Source: Chersky-840 sp035532735
GTDB taxonomy: Bacteria; Actinomycetota; Acidimicrobiia; Acidimicrobiales; UBA8190
Direction of reading: 5' to 3'
NCBI GenBank assembly: GCA_035532735.1
Contig: DATKQM010000001.1
Span: 1 to 10,000, forward strand
DNA length: 10,000 nucleotides
Part shown: positions 1 to 5,306 of the stretch, one piece after another
Position numbering within the stretch: the first letter of the stretch is position 1
Layout: every line of letters begins with the position of its first letter
Program-made: the position numbers and the translations under genes
The notes under the pieces: generated by a model
Told to the model about the DNA's origin: nothing
The model's input: only the letters and a program-made list of their open reading frames with translations
Database searches by the model: none

Positions 1-611
1 CCGCGTTCCTGGCGTTCTCAAAACGCGATCTCCCCGCCGTCGAGACGGTGCTGGCGGCGTTCCTGCTCATCTCGAGCCTCGACGCGGTGCGTTTCATCCC
101 GTACTTCGCCATTGCGTGGTGTGCGCTGGCGGCGGGTTGCCCCCCCATTGAAGAAGAGCGTCTACGCCCGAGCCTGATCGTGTGGCCGCTCGTCGCGGTC
201 CTGGGGCTCTCGTTCCTCCACGGCCCGTACTACCCGGCCGCCAAGCCGGCCACGAGTGTCCCGGTCCGGGCCGTGGCCTATCTCGAGCACCACCGGGGCC
301 GGATCTTCTCGACCTATCTCTGGAACGACTACCTGGACTGGGTGGGCCGGCCCGTCTTCGTCGACGGCCGCACCGAGCTCTACACCGACAACGGCATCTT
401 GTCGCAGTACCTCGAGGTCGCCGATCTCACCACCGACCCCGACCCCGTCTTGCGCGCTCACGGCGTCGAATACGTCCTGTGGCAGCCCGGGACCCCTCTG
501 GCGCTTTTCCTCCAGCACGACACGCACTGGCGCGAGGTGTGGCGTTCGCGCCAGGCCGTGGTCTTTCGCACCCAACGCGCGCAAACGGCTCAGCCCGGAC
601 ATCCGGGCTGA
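1..611 (+). CDS. C-terminal part of a GT-C-like polytopic membrane protein (5' end outside window)
   Basis: The reading frame (first full codon at base 3) is open from the window edge to TGA at 609-611, giving 202 residues with no start needed inside the window. The GTG at 48 is therefore probably internal. Two hydrophobic segments come first (around the stretch with LAAFLLISSLDAVRFIPYFA and near VWPLVAVLGLSFL), then a soluble tail of about 120 residues. The tail matches the end of the minus-strand protein at 3904-5289 in order: YLEHH with WLEQH, NDYLDW with GNYLEF, VFVDGRTELY with AFIDDRADVF, and EYVLWQPG with FDVVLWPRT. The membrane part also aligns around SLDAVRF and ASRNVPV. The two are therefore paralogs. 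This layout (membrane helices, then a C-terminal domain) resembles GT-C lipid-linked-sugar transferases, but no catalytic site lies in this fragment and the substrate is unknown. The gene converges on the pilin genes and its stop lies inside a hairpin. Confidence 0.75.
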   Translation, partial: AFLAFSKRDLPAVETVLAAFLLISSLDAVRFIPYFAIAWCALAAGCPPIEEERLRPSLIVWPLVAVLGLSFLHGPYYPAAKPATSVPVRAVAYLEHHRGRIFSTYLWNDYLDWVGRPVFVDGRTELYTDNGILSQYLEVADLTTDPDPVLRAHGVEYVLWQPGTPLALFLQHDTHWREVWRSRQAVVFRTQRAQTAQPGHPG

Positions 612-617
612 GCCGTT
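584..617. terminator. Bidirectional hairpin terminator between convergent genes
   Basis: Left arm 584-599 (AACGGCTCAGCCCGGA) is the exact reverse complement of right arm 602-617. Sterically this gives about 15 bp of very G+C-rich stem and a 4-nt loop. It lies 27 nt after the minus-strand pilin stop (644-646) and contains the plus-strand stop codon (609-611), so it can serve both transcripts. Neither side has a long T run; only short ones follow (GTTG on plus, GTTTG on minus). Termination is inferred from stem strength and position. Confidence 0.75.
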
Positions 618-643
618 GCTGTGTTACCGAGTGCTGAGCGAAA

Positions 644-862
644 TCAGCCGCCGGTGCCCAACGGGTTGTTGACGGAGCTGCCGACGCTGTTGAGCGTGTT
701 GGCAACCGACCCGCCCAGGAAGTGCAGAGCCACCAGAGCCACGACGGCGATGAGGGCGAGGAGCAGCGCGTACTCGACGAGGCTGGCTCCCAACTCATCC
801 CTGCGGTTCCACGTGGCGCGGATCGGGTTGATCACGTGCATCACGAGAGAGACGATGTTCAC
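644..862 (-). CDS. flp: Flp-type IVc pilin, second copy
   Basis: This encodes a 72-residue prepilin, the structural subunit of the Tad/Flp pilus. It starts at GTG 862-860, chosen because AGGAGGG lies just upstream (AGGAGGGAAACC then GTG) and because the other copy has the equivalent start. A charged leader (ATWNRRDELG) ends at Gly25, followed by ASLVEYALLLALIAVVALVA: the canonical G/xxxxEY cleavage motif, with Glu5 and Tyr6 of the mature chain, running into the hydrophobic assembly helix. The predicted mature pilin has 47 residues and a short Ser/Asn/Gly-rich tail ending NNPLGTGG. Residues 13-67 are identical to the first copy; the leader and extreme C-terminus differ. It lies 55 nt after the first pilin gene, probably on the same transcript, and is followed by the hairpin at 584-617. 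The processing peptidase is not in this window. Confidence 0.93.
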   Translation of the reverse strand: MNIVSLVMHVINPIRATWNRRDELGASLVEYALLLALIAVVALVALHFLGGSVANTLNSVGSSVNNPLGTGG

Positions 863-866
863 GGTT
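663..866. repeat. Tandem pilin duplication, copy B (partner at 931-1134)
   Basis: These 204 bp align without gaps to 931-1134 at an offset of 268 bp. By eye I count 22 mismatches, about 89% identity. The repeat covers nearly the whole pilin gene and ends near the ribosome binding site. Eight mismatches lie in the first 12 codons and change five residues. The other fourteen lie in codons 13-67 and change none. Confidence 0.88.
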
Positions 867-917
867 TCCCTCCTTTCGTGGTGTCTAGAGCGAATAGTGG
901 ATGGTCCACCCGTTCGG

Positions 918-1130
918 TTAGGTACCGGTGGGGTTGTTGACGGAGCTGCCGACGCTGTTGAGCGTGTTGGCGACGGACCCGCCCAGGAAGTGCAGAGCCA
1001 CGAGGGCCACAACAGCGATGAGGGCGAGGAGCAACGCGTACTCGACCAGGCTGGCGCCCAGCTCGTCCCGACGGTTCCAGGTGGCGCGGATCGGCTCGAT
1101 GACGCGCACCACCAGAGTGAAGATGTTCAC
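918..1130 (-). CDS. flp: Flp-type IVc pilin, first copy
   Basis: This 70-residue prepilin starts at GTG 1130-1128, preceded by a purine-rich site (GAGGGGGAACC then GTG), and ends with TAA at 920-918. The leader carries NRRDELG before the predicted cleavage after Gly25, then ASLVEY and a hydrophobic helix of about 20 residues. The 45-residue mature chain ends SSVNNPTGT. These are the hallmarks of Flp pilins processed by TadV/CpaA-type peptidases. It is the first gene after a 240-bp regulatory gap, so it is probably the promoter-proximal and major pilin. That ranking is inference, since the mature chain is nearly the same as in the downstream copy. No N-X-S/T sequon suitable for N-glycosylation is present; the tail has several Ser and Thr. 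Confidence 0.94.
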   Translation of the reverse strand: MNIFTLVVRVIEPIRATWNRRDELGASLVEYALLLALIAVVALVALHFLGGSVANTLNSVGSSVNNPTGT

Positions 1131-1134
1131 GGTT
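931..1134. repeat. Tandem pilin duplication, copy A (partner at 663-866)
   Basis: This is the other half of the direct duplication, containing the first pilin gene except for its last few codons. Similarity stops shortly beyond the start codon on the upstream side, so the promoter region is not duplicated. The second copy therefore probably depends on transcription entering from this one. Confidence 0.88.
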
Positions 1135-1166
1135 CCCCCTCTTTTTCGATTCCAACCTTGATCCCA

Positions 1167-1190
1167 CTATCGGGGAATTACCCCTGGATC
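1167..1190 (-). promoter_or_regulatory. Candidate promoter box upstream of the pilin genes (GATC-N14-CGATAG)
   Basis: Read on the minus strand, the stretch begins GATC and ends CGATAG, with 14 bases between. The CGATAG end is 36 nt before the first pilin start codon, a fitting distance for a -10 element and a short leader. The same spaced pair occurs 60 nt before the histidine kinase gene (3776-3799), with 14 of 24 positions identical. A small inverted repeat (GGGG and CCCC around AATTA, 1172-1184) overlaps it. I do not assign a sigma factor. Evidence is limited to this match and the location. Confidence 0.35.
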
Positions 1191-1274
1191 GCCATAGGTC
1201 GAGAGGCCCAAAAGTCACTCTGTGCAGCCAAAACGTGGGTCGGAGGTCCTACCGCAACCACGGGCTGTCGCTGT

Positions 1275-1346
1275 CAGTACGACAGGCAGTACGACACGCA
1301 GTACGACAGGCAGTACGACAGGCAGTACGACAGGCAGTACGACAGT
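1275..1346. repeat. Six-copy 12-bp tandem repeat (CAGTACGACAGG)
   Basis: Six contiguous 12-base units start at 1275, 1287, 1299, 1311, 1323 and 1335. Copies 1, 3, 4 and 5 are exact. Copy 2 has C instead of G at base 11, and copy 6 has T instead of G at base 12. On the pilin strand the unit reads CCTGTCGTACTG, with a GTAC palindrome in each. The array begins 25 bp after the response regulator gene and lies 145-216 bp upstream of the first pilin start, outside any coding sequence. It may be an array of protein-binding sites or a slippage-prone microsatellite-like tract; no function can be read directly. Confidence 0.95.
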
Positions 1347-1370
1347 CGGTCGAGAGTCAGTCGACCACGC

Positions 1371-2024
1371 TCAGTCCATGCGGATGAGTCCCATGCGCAT
1401 GGCCTTCAAGACAGCCTGGGCCCGGTCATGGGAGTCGAGCTTCTGATAGATCGACGACAGGTGGTTCTTGACGGTCTTGACGCTGATGAAGAGCCGCCTC
1501 GCCGCCTCGGGGATCGACACCCCCGTGGCCATCAGGCGCAGCACCTCCTCCTCGCGCTTGGAGATGAGCGGGCGGGTGGAGCTGAGGGCGGGCCTCGACG
1601 GCTGGGGCTCGCGCTGAGCGGCGGCGGCCGCGGCGTCGGCCACCGAGGGGGCGATGACCCGCTCTCCCCGGGCGACGCGGTTGACGGCGTCGACGATCTC
1701 CGAAGTGGTGCAGTCCTTCACCAGGTACCCACCCGCACCCGCCTCGAGTGCGGAGGACACCGCCGTGTTGTCCGACAGCATCGACAGCACGAGCACCGAC
1801 GTGTTCGGCAGCATGGACCGGATCCGCTTGGTGGCGGCGGCCCCCGACAGCACGGGCAGCGACAGGTCCATGAGCACGACGTCGGGGCGATGCTGCTCGG
1901 CCATGTCGACGGCCTCCTCGCCGTCGGCGGCCTCGCCCACCACCTCGAGCCCGGCGTGCTCGAGGGCCCAACGCAGCCCCTCGCGCACCATGGTGTGATC
2001 GTCTGCAATCAGTACTCGTACCAT
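1371..2024 (-). CDS. NarL/FixJ-family response regulator
   Basis: This is a 217-residue DNA-binding response regulator. The receiver domain (about 1-120) has the acidic pair Asp8-Asp9, phospho-acceptor Asp53 in VVLMDLSLPVLSG, Ser81 at the switch position and Lys103 in YLVKD. An Ala/Pro-rich linker (about 128-150) leads to a LuxR-type helix-turn-helix (about 151-213), with KREEEVLRLMATG, the IPEAARRLFIS helix and the recognition helix region VKTVKNHLSSIYQKL. The start is ATG 2024-2022, whose A is also the last base of the kinase TAA (TAATG), with AAGGCGG just upstream, so translation is probably coupled to the kinase. All activation residues are present, so it should be phosphorylated by the adjacent kinase and bind DNA as a dimer. 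The pilin control region lies directly downstream on the same strand, which makes the pilins a natural target, but this is inferred from position only. Confidence 0.93.
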   Translation of the reverse strand: MVRVLIADDHTMVREGLRWALEHAGLEVVGEAADGEEAVDMAEQHRPDVVLMDLSLPVLSGAAATKRIRSMLPNTSVLVLSMLSDNTAVSSALEAGAGGYLVKDCTTSEIVDAVNRVARGERVIAPSVADAAAAAAQREPQPSRPALSSTRPLISKREEEVLRLMATGVSIPEAARRLFISVKTVKNHLSSIYQKLDSHDRAQAVLKAMRMGLIRMD

Positions 2025-3715
2025 TACGCCGCCTTCATTCGCATTCGGACCAACGTGCCCCTGCCCGGGCCCGAGGTGATCTCCAACTGGGCGCCGATCG
2101 AATCGGCCCGCTCGCGCATGCCCACCAAGCCGTAGCCCGACCCGCCCGAGGTCTTGCCGGCGGGGAGCCCCACGCCGTCGTCGGCCACCTCGAGCAGGGC
2201 CCCTTCGTCGTTGCACAGCCACAGGATCGATACGTGCGACGCCCGGGCGTGGCGCTCGGCGTTCATGACGGCCTCGCGCGCCACGCGCCAGACCTCGCGC
2301 TCGACGGGTAGGGGCATCCGACTGTCGGTGTCGGCGACGAGGGTGACCTCGACCCGGTTGCGCTTGTTGACCCGTTCGAGAAACGACCGCAGGACGCCTT
2401 CGACGTCTTGGGCGTCGGTGACGTCGCTGCGCAGGTCGACGAGCATGTCCCGCAGCTCCCCGACGAGGTCGCGCAGGTCGCCCCGCAGCTCCAGGAGATC
2501 GGCCTGGACGGCGCGCCCGTGGTTGAGCTCCACCAGGCGGTCGATCTCGAAGCCCAGGTAGACAACCGATTGGCCGATGTGATCGTGGAGCTCGCGCGCC
2601 AGTCGGGTCCGTTCCTGCTCCATGCCCAGGGTGTGGATTCGCTCGAGCCACCGGGCGTTGTCGATGGCCAGCGCCGCGGCCCGGGCCAGGTCGCTGATCC
2701 GACGTCGCTCGGTCGACCCCGGTGCCTTGGTGCCGCTGCCCTCGACCACGAGGACGCCCACGATCTCGTCCCGGGCGTGCATGGGGCAGTACAGGCCCCA
2801 CCGCGACCGGTAGTGCAGACCCTGGTGCAGGTCCTCCAAGACGACCGGCTCGGTCCCATGCGCAGCGCCGTAGATGGCGCGCGGCAACTCGACCGGGCTC
2901 TCGGGGGTCCCGGTCCGCACACCGTTGCCCGCCGCGACGTGCCAGGAGCGGGTGGTGGGATCAAGGAGCACGACCGCGGCGACGTCGGGTGTGAACATCT
3001 CGTCGAGCCGTTCCAGGGCCCACCGGGCCGCGCCCTCGATGTGCATGGGCGTGACCTCGCGTTCGGTGGCCCGGTGCAGGTCGAGGAGGAGCTCATTGAC
3101 CTCCGAGAGATGCTCGACCCGAGCGGTCAGGCCCTGGCGTGCCTGGTGCGACTCTTCGACGACATATCGGCTGAAGCCGCCCGCCACCCCGACGAGGACG
3201 AGCTCGATGGCGAACTGCACGCTCGTGTTGGCATCGCCGTGGTGCGACGTCAGGAGCAAGCTGGGAAGCGCCACCGCCAGGCCGGCGATGACGGCCAGCC
3301 CCGACACCACCCGAAGTCCGCCGGCGAACCCGGCGATGACCGTGGCCACACCCAGGGTGATGAGGAACGGCGAGCGGGCGAACCCCGTGGCCTCGACCAC
3401 GGCCACCCCCAACGACACCTCGAGGAGCAGTGCCATGCTCGTCTGCCACCGGCCCTGCTCGGCTCCGATGGGCCAAACCGTCCGCCACAACGTGTAGGCG
3501 ACGAGCACACCCCCGGCGATCGCGGCGCGCGGTCCGAGATGTTCGATCAGGCCCAGGCCCAACGCCAGTGACAACGCCACCCACCGCAGGGCGCTGAGCA
3601 GTGCCCCGAACTGCGCCAGGTGCTCGGTCGAGGCGGGCTCCAAATTCCGCCACCCGAAGGCACGCCAAGGTCGCGCCGAAGCGGGCGTCCTCTTGTGGGT
3701 GAGCGGCTGGAGCAC
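2024..3715 (-). CDS. Membrane GAF-domain sensor histidine kinase (HisKA_3 type)
   Basis: This 563-residue sensor kinase resembles the NarX/DesK group. About six hydrophobic segments lie between residues 38 and 182. A helical linker follows (about 185-220), then a GAF-like domain (about 222-352). The HisKA_3 dimerisation region has RLARELHDHIGQ, with His377 as the expected phosphorylation site. The ATPase domain shows the N box EAVMNAERH (481-489), G1 DDGVGLP (512-518) and G2 GYGLVGM (527-533). The start is GTG 3715-3713, with AGGAGG 12 nt upstream; this spacing is slightly long, so the exact start is less sure than the frame. The signal is unknown: there is no large extracellular domain, so sensing may occur in the membrane or through the GAF domain. 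The gene has its own 188-bp upstream gap with a candidate promoter box and direct repeats, which suggests separate control from the tad operon. Its cognate partner is the overlapping response regulator. Confidence 0.93.
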   Translation of the reverse strand: MLQPLTHKRTPASARPWRAFGWRNLEPASTEHLAQFGALLSALRWVALSLALGLGLIEHLGPRAAIAGGVLVAYTLWRTVWPIGAEQGRWQTSMALLLEVSLGVAVVEATGFARSPFLITLGVATVIAGFAGGLRVVSGLAVIAGLAVALPSLLLTSHHGDANTSVQFAIELVLVGVAGGFSRYVVEESHQARQGLTARVEHLSEVNELLLDLHRATEREVTPMHIEGAARWALERLDEMFTPDVAAVVLLDPTTRSWHVAAGNGVRTGTPESPVELPRAIYGAAHGTEPVVLEDLHQGLHYRSRWGLYCPMHARDEIVGVLVVEGSGTKAPGSTERRRISDLARAAALAIDNARWLERIHTLGMEQERTRLARELHDHIGQSVVYLGFEIDRLVELNHGRAVQADLLELRGDLRDLVGELRDMLVDLRSDVTDAQDVEGVLRSFLERVNKRNRVEVTLVADTDSRMPLPVEREVWRVAREAVMNAERHARASHVSILWLCNDEGALLEVADDGVGLPAGKTSGGSGYGLVGMRERADSIGAQLEITSGPGRGTLVRMRMKAA

Positions 3716-3775
3716 GGTGGGGGTTCTCCTCCTGATCCGGACGGCGGTGTCTGGGCGATTCGGAGTTCAACTCAC

Positions 3776-3799
3776 CTATCGTGATTTCCGCCTCTGATC
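3776..3799 (-). promoter_or_regulatory. Candidate promoter box upstream of the kinase gene (GATC-N14-CGATAG)
   Basis: On the minus strand this reads GATC, 14 bases, CGATAG, with the CGATAG end 60 nt before the kinase GTG. It shares spacing and 14 of 24 bases with the box before the pilin genes (1167-1190). A direct repeat lies 15-32 bp upstream. Assignment as a promoter is tentative and rests on the match and the position. Confidence 0.33.
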
Positions 3800-3813
3800 C
3801 TGAGGGCAGGCCG

Positions 3814-3831
3814 ACAAATTCCCCACAAATT
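3814..3831. repeat. ACAAATT direct repeat, 11-bp period
   Basis: ACAAATT occurs at 3814-3820 and again at 3825-3831, starts 11 bp apart, in an AT-rich patch within otherwise G+C-rich DNA. Read toward the kinase gene it is AATTTGT twice. One-helical-turn spacing directly upstream of the candidate promoter is typical of a site bound by a dimer on one face of the DNA, or of an AT-rich upstream promoter element. Confidence 0.45.
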
Positions 3832-3847
3832 TCGCCGCCGGGGAGCC

Positions 3848-3878
3848 CGACTCCCCCGGACCGGGGGACCGGGAGTCG
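3848..3878 (-). terminator. Putative hairpin terminator after the tad operon
   Basis: CGACTCCC (3848-3855) pairs with GGGAGTCG (3871-3878), and an alternative overlapping stem CCCCCGG/CCGGGGG (3853-3867) sits inside. It lies 25 nt beyond the stop of the last gene in the long minus-strand operon. No T run follows directly; the nearest AT-rich stretch is about 15 nt further on. The structure is clear; the termination role is inferred. Confidence 0.5.
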
Positions 3879-3903
3879 AAGAAGTGGCTCTTGAGCTGGG
3901 GTT

Positions 3904-5289
3904 TCAGCCTGGACGAGGAGAGCGGACGGCCACGACCCAGTGACGGTCGGTCATCTGCACCTTCCAGCCCGGGTCCTCGGAGATGAGCGAGGCCAGGGCC
4001 TCGGTCCGGGGCCACAGCACGACGTCGAACCGGTAGCGGGCGAGCACCTCCTGCCAACCCTCCGAGCCGCTCAGCAAGACGCCGTAGTCCTTCTCGACCC
4101 CGGGGGGGAACACGTCGGCCCGGTCGTCGATGAAGGCGTCGGCGCGGGTGCCGAAGCGGAACTCGAGGTAGTTCCCGACGTAATCGGTCGTCGCCACCCG
4201 GCCCGGCACGAGGTGGTGTTGCTCGAGCCACGACACCTCTCGCACCGGGTACAGCGACAAGTTGTAGGCGGGGCGCCCCATGGCCCCCGCCGTGAGCGCC
4301 ACACCGAGCCCGATCAGGGCCACCAGGCCGACGGTGGGGACGAACCCGCGGCGCGCCCCGTCGATGGTCCCCATGCCCGCCAGGCCTCGCGCCAAGACGG
4401 GGGTGATGACCAACGCCCCCACCGGGACGTTGCGTGACGCCAAGAGGGCGGCGGCGCCGAAGAGCGCCACGACGAGGACGTCCTCGACGGTGCCCCGCCG
4501 GGCCACGAGCAAGACGACGGCGAGGAGCACCTCGACGAGGAAGGCCACGTTCACCGGGTCGGAGAAGCTCGGGGTCTGCCATTCGACGATGTGGGCGAAG
4601 GCCTGGTGATGGGTGATCACGGTCAAGGGATATGCGAACAGCCGCAACCCGATGGGGTTGGCCACGCCCAGGACGGCACCGATGGCACCCAACCCGAGCA
4701 TCCGAGGCAGCCGGCCCTGCTCGGCCCCGTCGATCCGTCGCCCCACCATCCGAATCACGAGATAGGCGAGGCCCAGCGGCCAGCTGCCGTGGACGTTCAG
4801 CCATACCCACATGAGCCCAATGAGCACCCAGGGCGGCCCTTTGTCGGTCTCGACCATGACGACGAGCACCGCGAACAACACCAACGCGATGAGCAGCGGC
4901 CGCGAGGACCAGTACCCCGTTCCCACCGCCAACAGGGCGCAGATGGCCAGGATCCTGCCGCCCAGCTGGCGAGCGGGGCGGGTCAGCATCCACCCGAGCG
5001 CGGCCAACATCGCGCACAGCACGGCGTGCAACACCATGAGGCCGTGGCCCCCGGCCAGGTTCTCGAGCCCCCGATAGACCACCGAGGCCAACCAAGATTC
5101 GACCACCCACGGACGGCCCCGAGCGGTGAAGGTGTAGGGGTCGGTGGTGGGGACGCCATGCGTCAGGATCAACCGGCCCGTGGCGACATGGGTCAGGAAC
5201 GAGTTGTCGTGGAGGCGTTCGAGCCCGACGACGGTTGCCCAGATGACGAAGGTGGCGCCGACGACGGTCGAGACCCGTGGCGTACGCAC
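3904..5289 (-). CDS. GT-C-like polytopic membrane protein, last gene of the tad operon
   Basis: This encodes 461 residues with roughly ten hydrophobic segments (first at about 5-23, last at about 316-337) and a C-terminal soluble domain of about 120 residues. After the first helix comes a loop with HDNSFLTHVATGRLILTHG, then VPTTDPYTFTARGRPWVVESW. An acidic residue and the G-x-P-x-x-D-P pattern in this loop are typical of a family of GT-C-fold-like membrane proteins, many annotated only as hypothetical; Asp28 is the candidate catalytic residue. The GTG start at 5289-5287 lies 17 nt after tadC with only a weak ribosome binding site (CCAGG), so it is probably translated from the tad message. The C-terminal half is paralogous to the plus-strand protein at 1-611. 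Operon position suggests a role tied to the pilus, for example glycosylation of pilin or envelope, but no substrate or reaction can be read from the sequence. It could also be a non-enzymatic membrane protein. Confidence 0.8.
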   Translation of the reverse strand: MRTPRVSTVVGATFVIWATVVGLERLHDNSFLTHVATGRLILTHGVPTTDPYTFTARGRPWVVESWLASVVYRGLENLAGGHGLMVLHAVLCAMLAALGWMLTRPARQLGGRILAICALLAVGTGYWSSRPLLIALVLFAVLVVMVETDKGPPWVLIGLMWVWLNVHGSWPLGLAYLVIRMVGRRIDGAEQGRLPRMLGLGAIGAVLGVANPIGLRLFAYPLTVITHHQAFAHIVEWQTPSFSDPVNVAFLVEVLLAVVLLVARRGTVEDVLVVALFGAAALLASRNVPVGALVITPVLARGLAGMGTIDGARRGFVPTVGLVALIGLGVALTAGAMGRPAYNLSLYPVREVSWLEQHHLVPGRVATTDYVGNYLEFRFGTRADAFIDDRADVFPPGVEKDYGVLLSGSEGWQEVLARYRFDVVLWPRTEALASLISEDPGWKVQMTDRHWVVAVRSPRPG

Positions 5290-5306
5290 GGCCTGGAGTA
5301 TGGCCG

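Larger units (their letters stand above)
1131..1370. other. Intergenic region between response regulator and pilins
   Basis: No convincing gene lies in these 240 bp. Read toward the pilins, it holds: a 6-bp inverted repeat, GGTCGA (1348-1353) and TCGACC (1361-1366), with a 7-nt loop, just after the regulator stop; the 12-bp tandem array (1275-1346); a CCAAAA pair at 1208-1213 and 1228-1233, spaced 20 bp; the candidate promoter box (1167-1190); and the pilin ribosome binding site. This is most likely the pilin control region. Which parts matter is unknown. Confidence 0.6.

Noticed and set aside
897..909. Terminator between the two pilin genes (GTGGA-TGG-TCCAC)
   Set aside because: Only a 5-bp stem with a 3-nt loop and no T run; too weak to call.
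644..1012. Longer 122-residue version of the second pilin
   Set aside because: The added N-terminus is out-of-frame sequence from the first pilin gene and spacer. The GTG at 862 has a strong ribosome binding site and matches the start of the other copy.
1167..1190. Firm assignment to a FliA/WhiG-type sigma factor
   Set aside because: Only the CGATA part of the -10 is similar; a TAAA or TCAAG element at the right distance is missing, and no flagellar or sigma gene is in the window.
1275..1346. CRISPR array
   Set aside because: The 12-bp units are contiguous with no spacers, and there are no cas genes.
621..2135. Long plus-strand open frame across the pilins, the repeat array and the regulator gene
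   Set aside because: It is antisense to three well-supported genes, has low-complexity Arg/His/Asp-rich translation, and reads the 12-bp array as a QYDR tetrapeptide repeat. It is a by-product of high G+C third positions and a 12-bp unit divisible by three.
2408..3571. Plus-strand open frame of 387 codons opposite the histidine kinase
   Set aside because: It has no recognisable domain and biased composition, and it is fully explained by the minus-strand kinase with all its motifs. Similar shadows at 4591-5310, 5277-6338 and 7593-8624 were dropped for the same reason.
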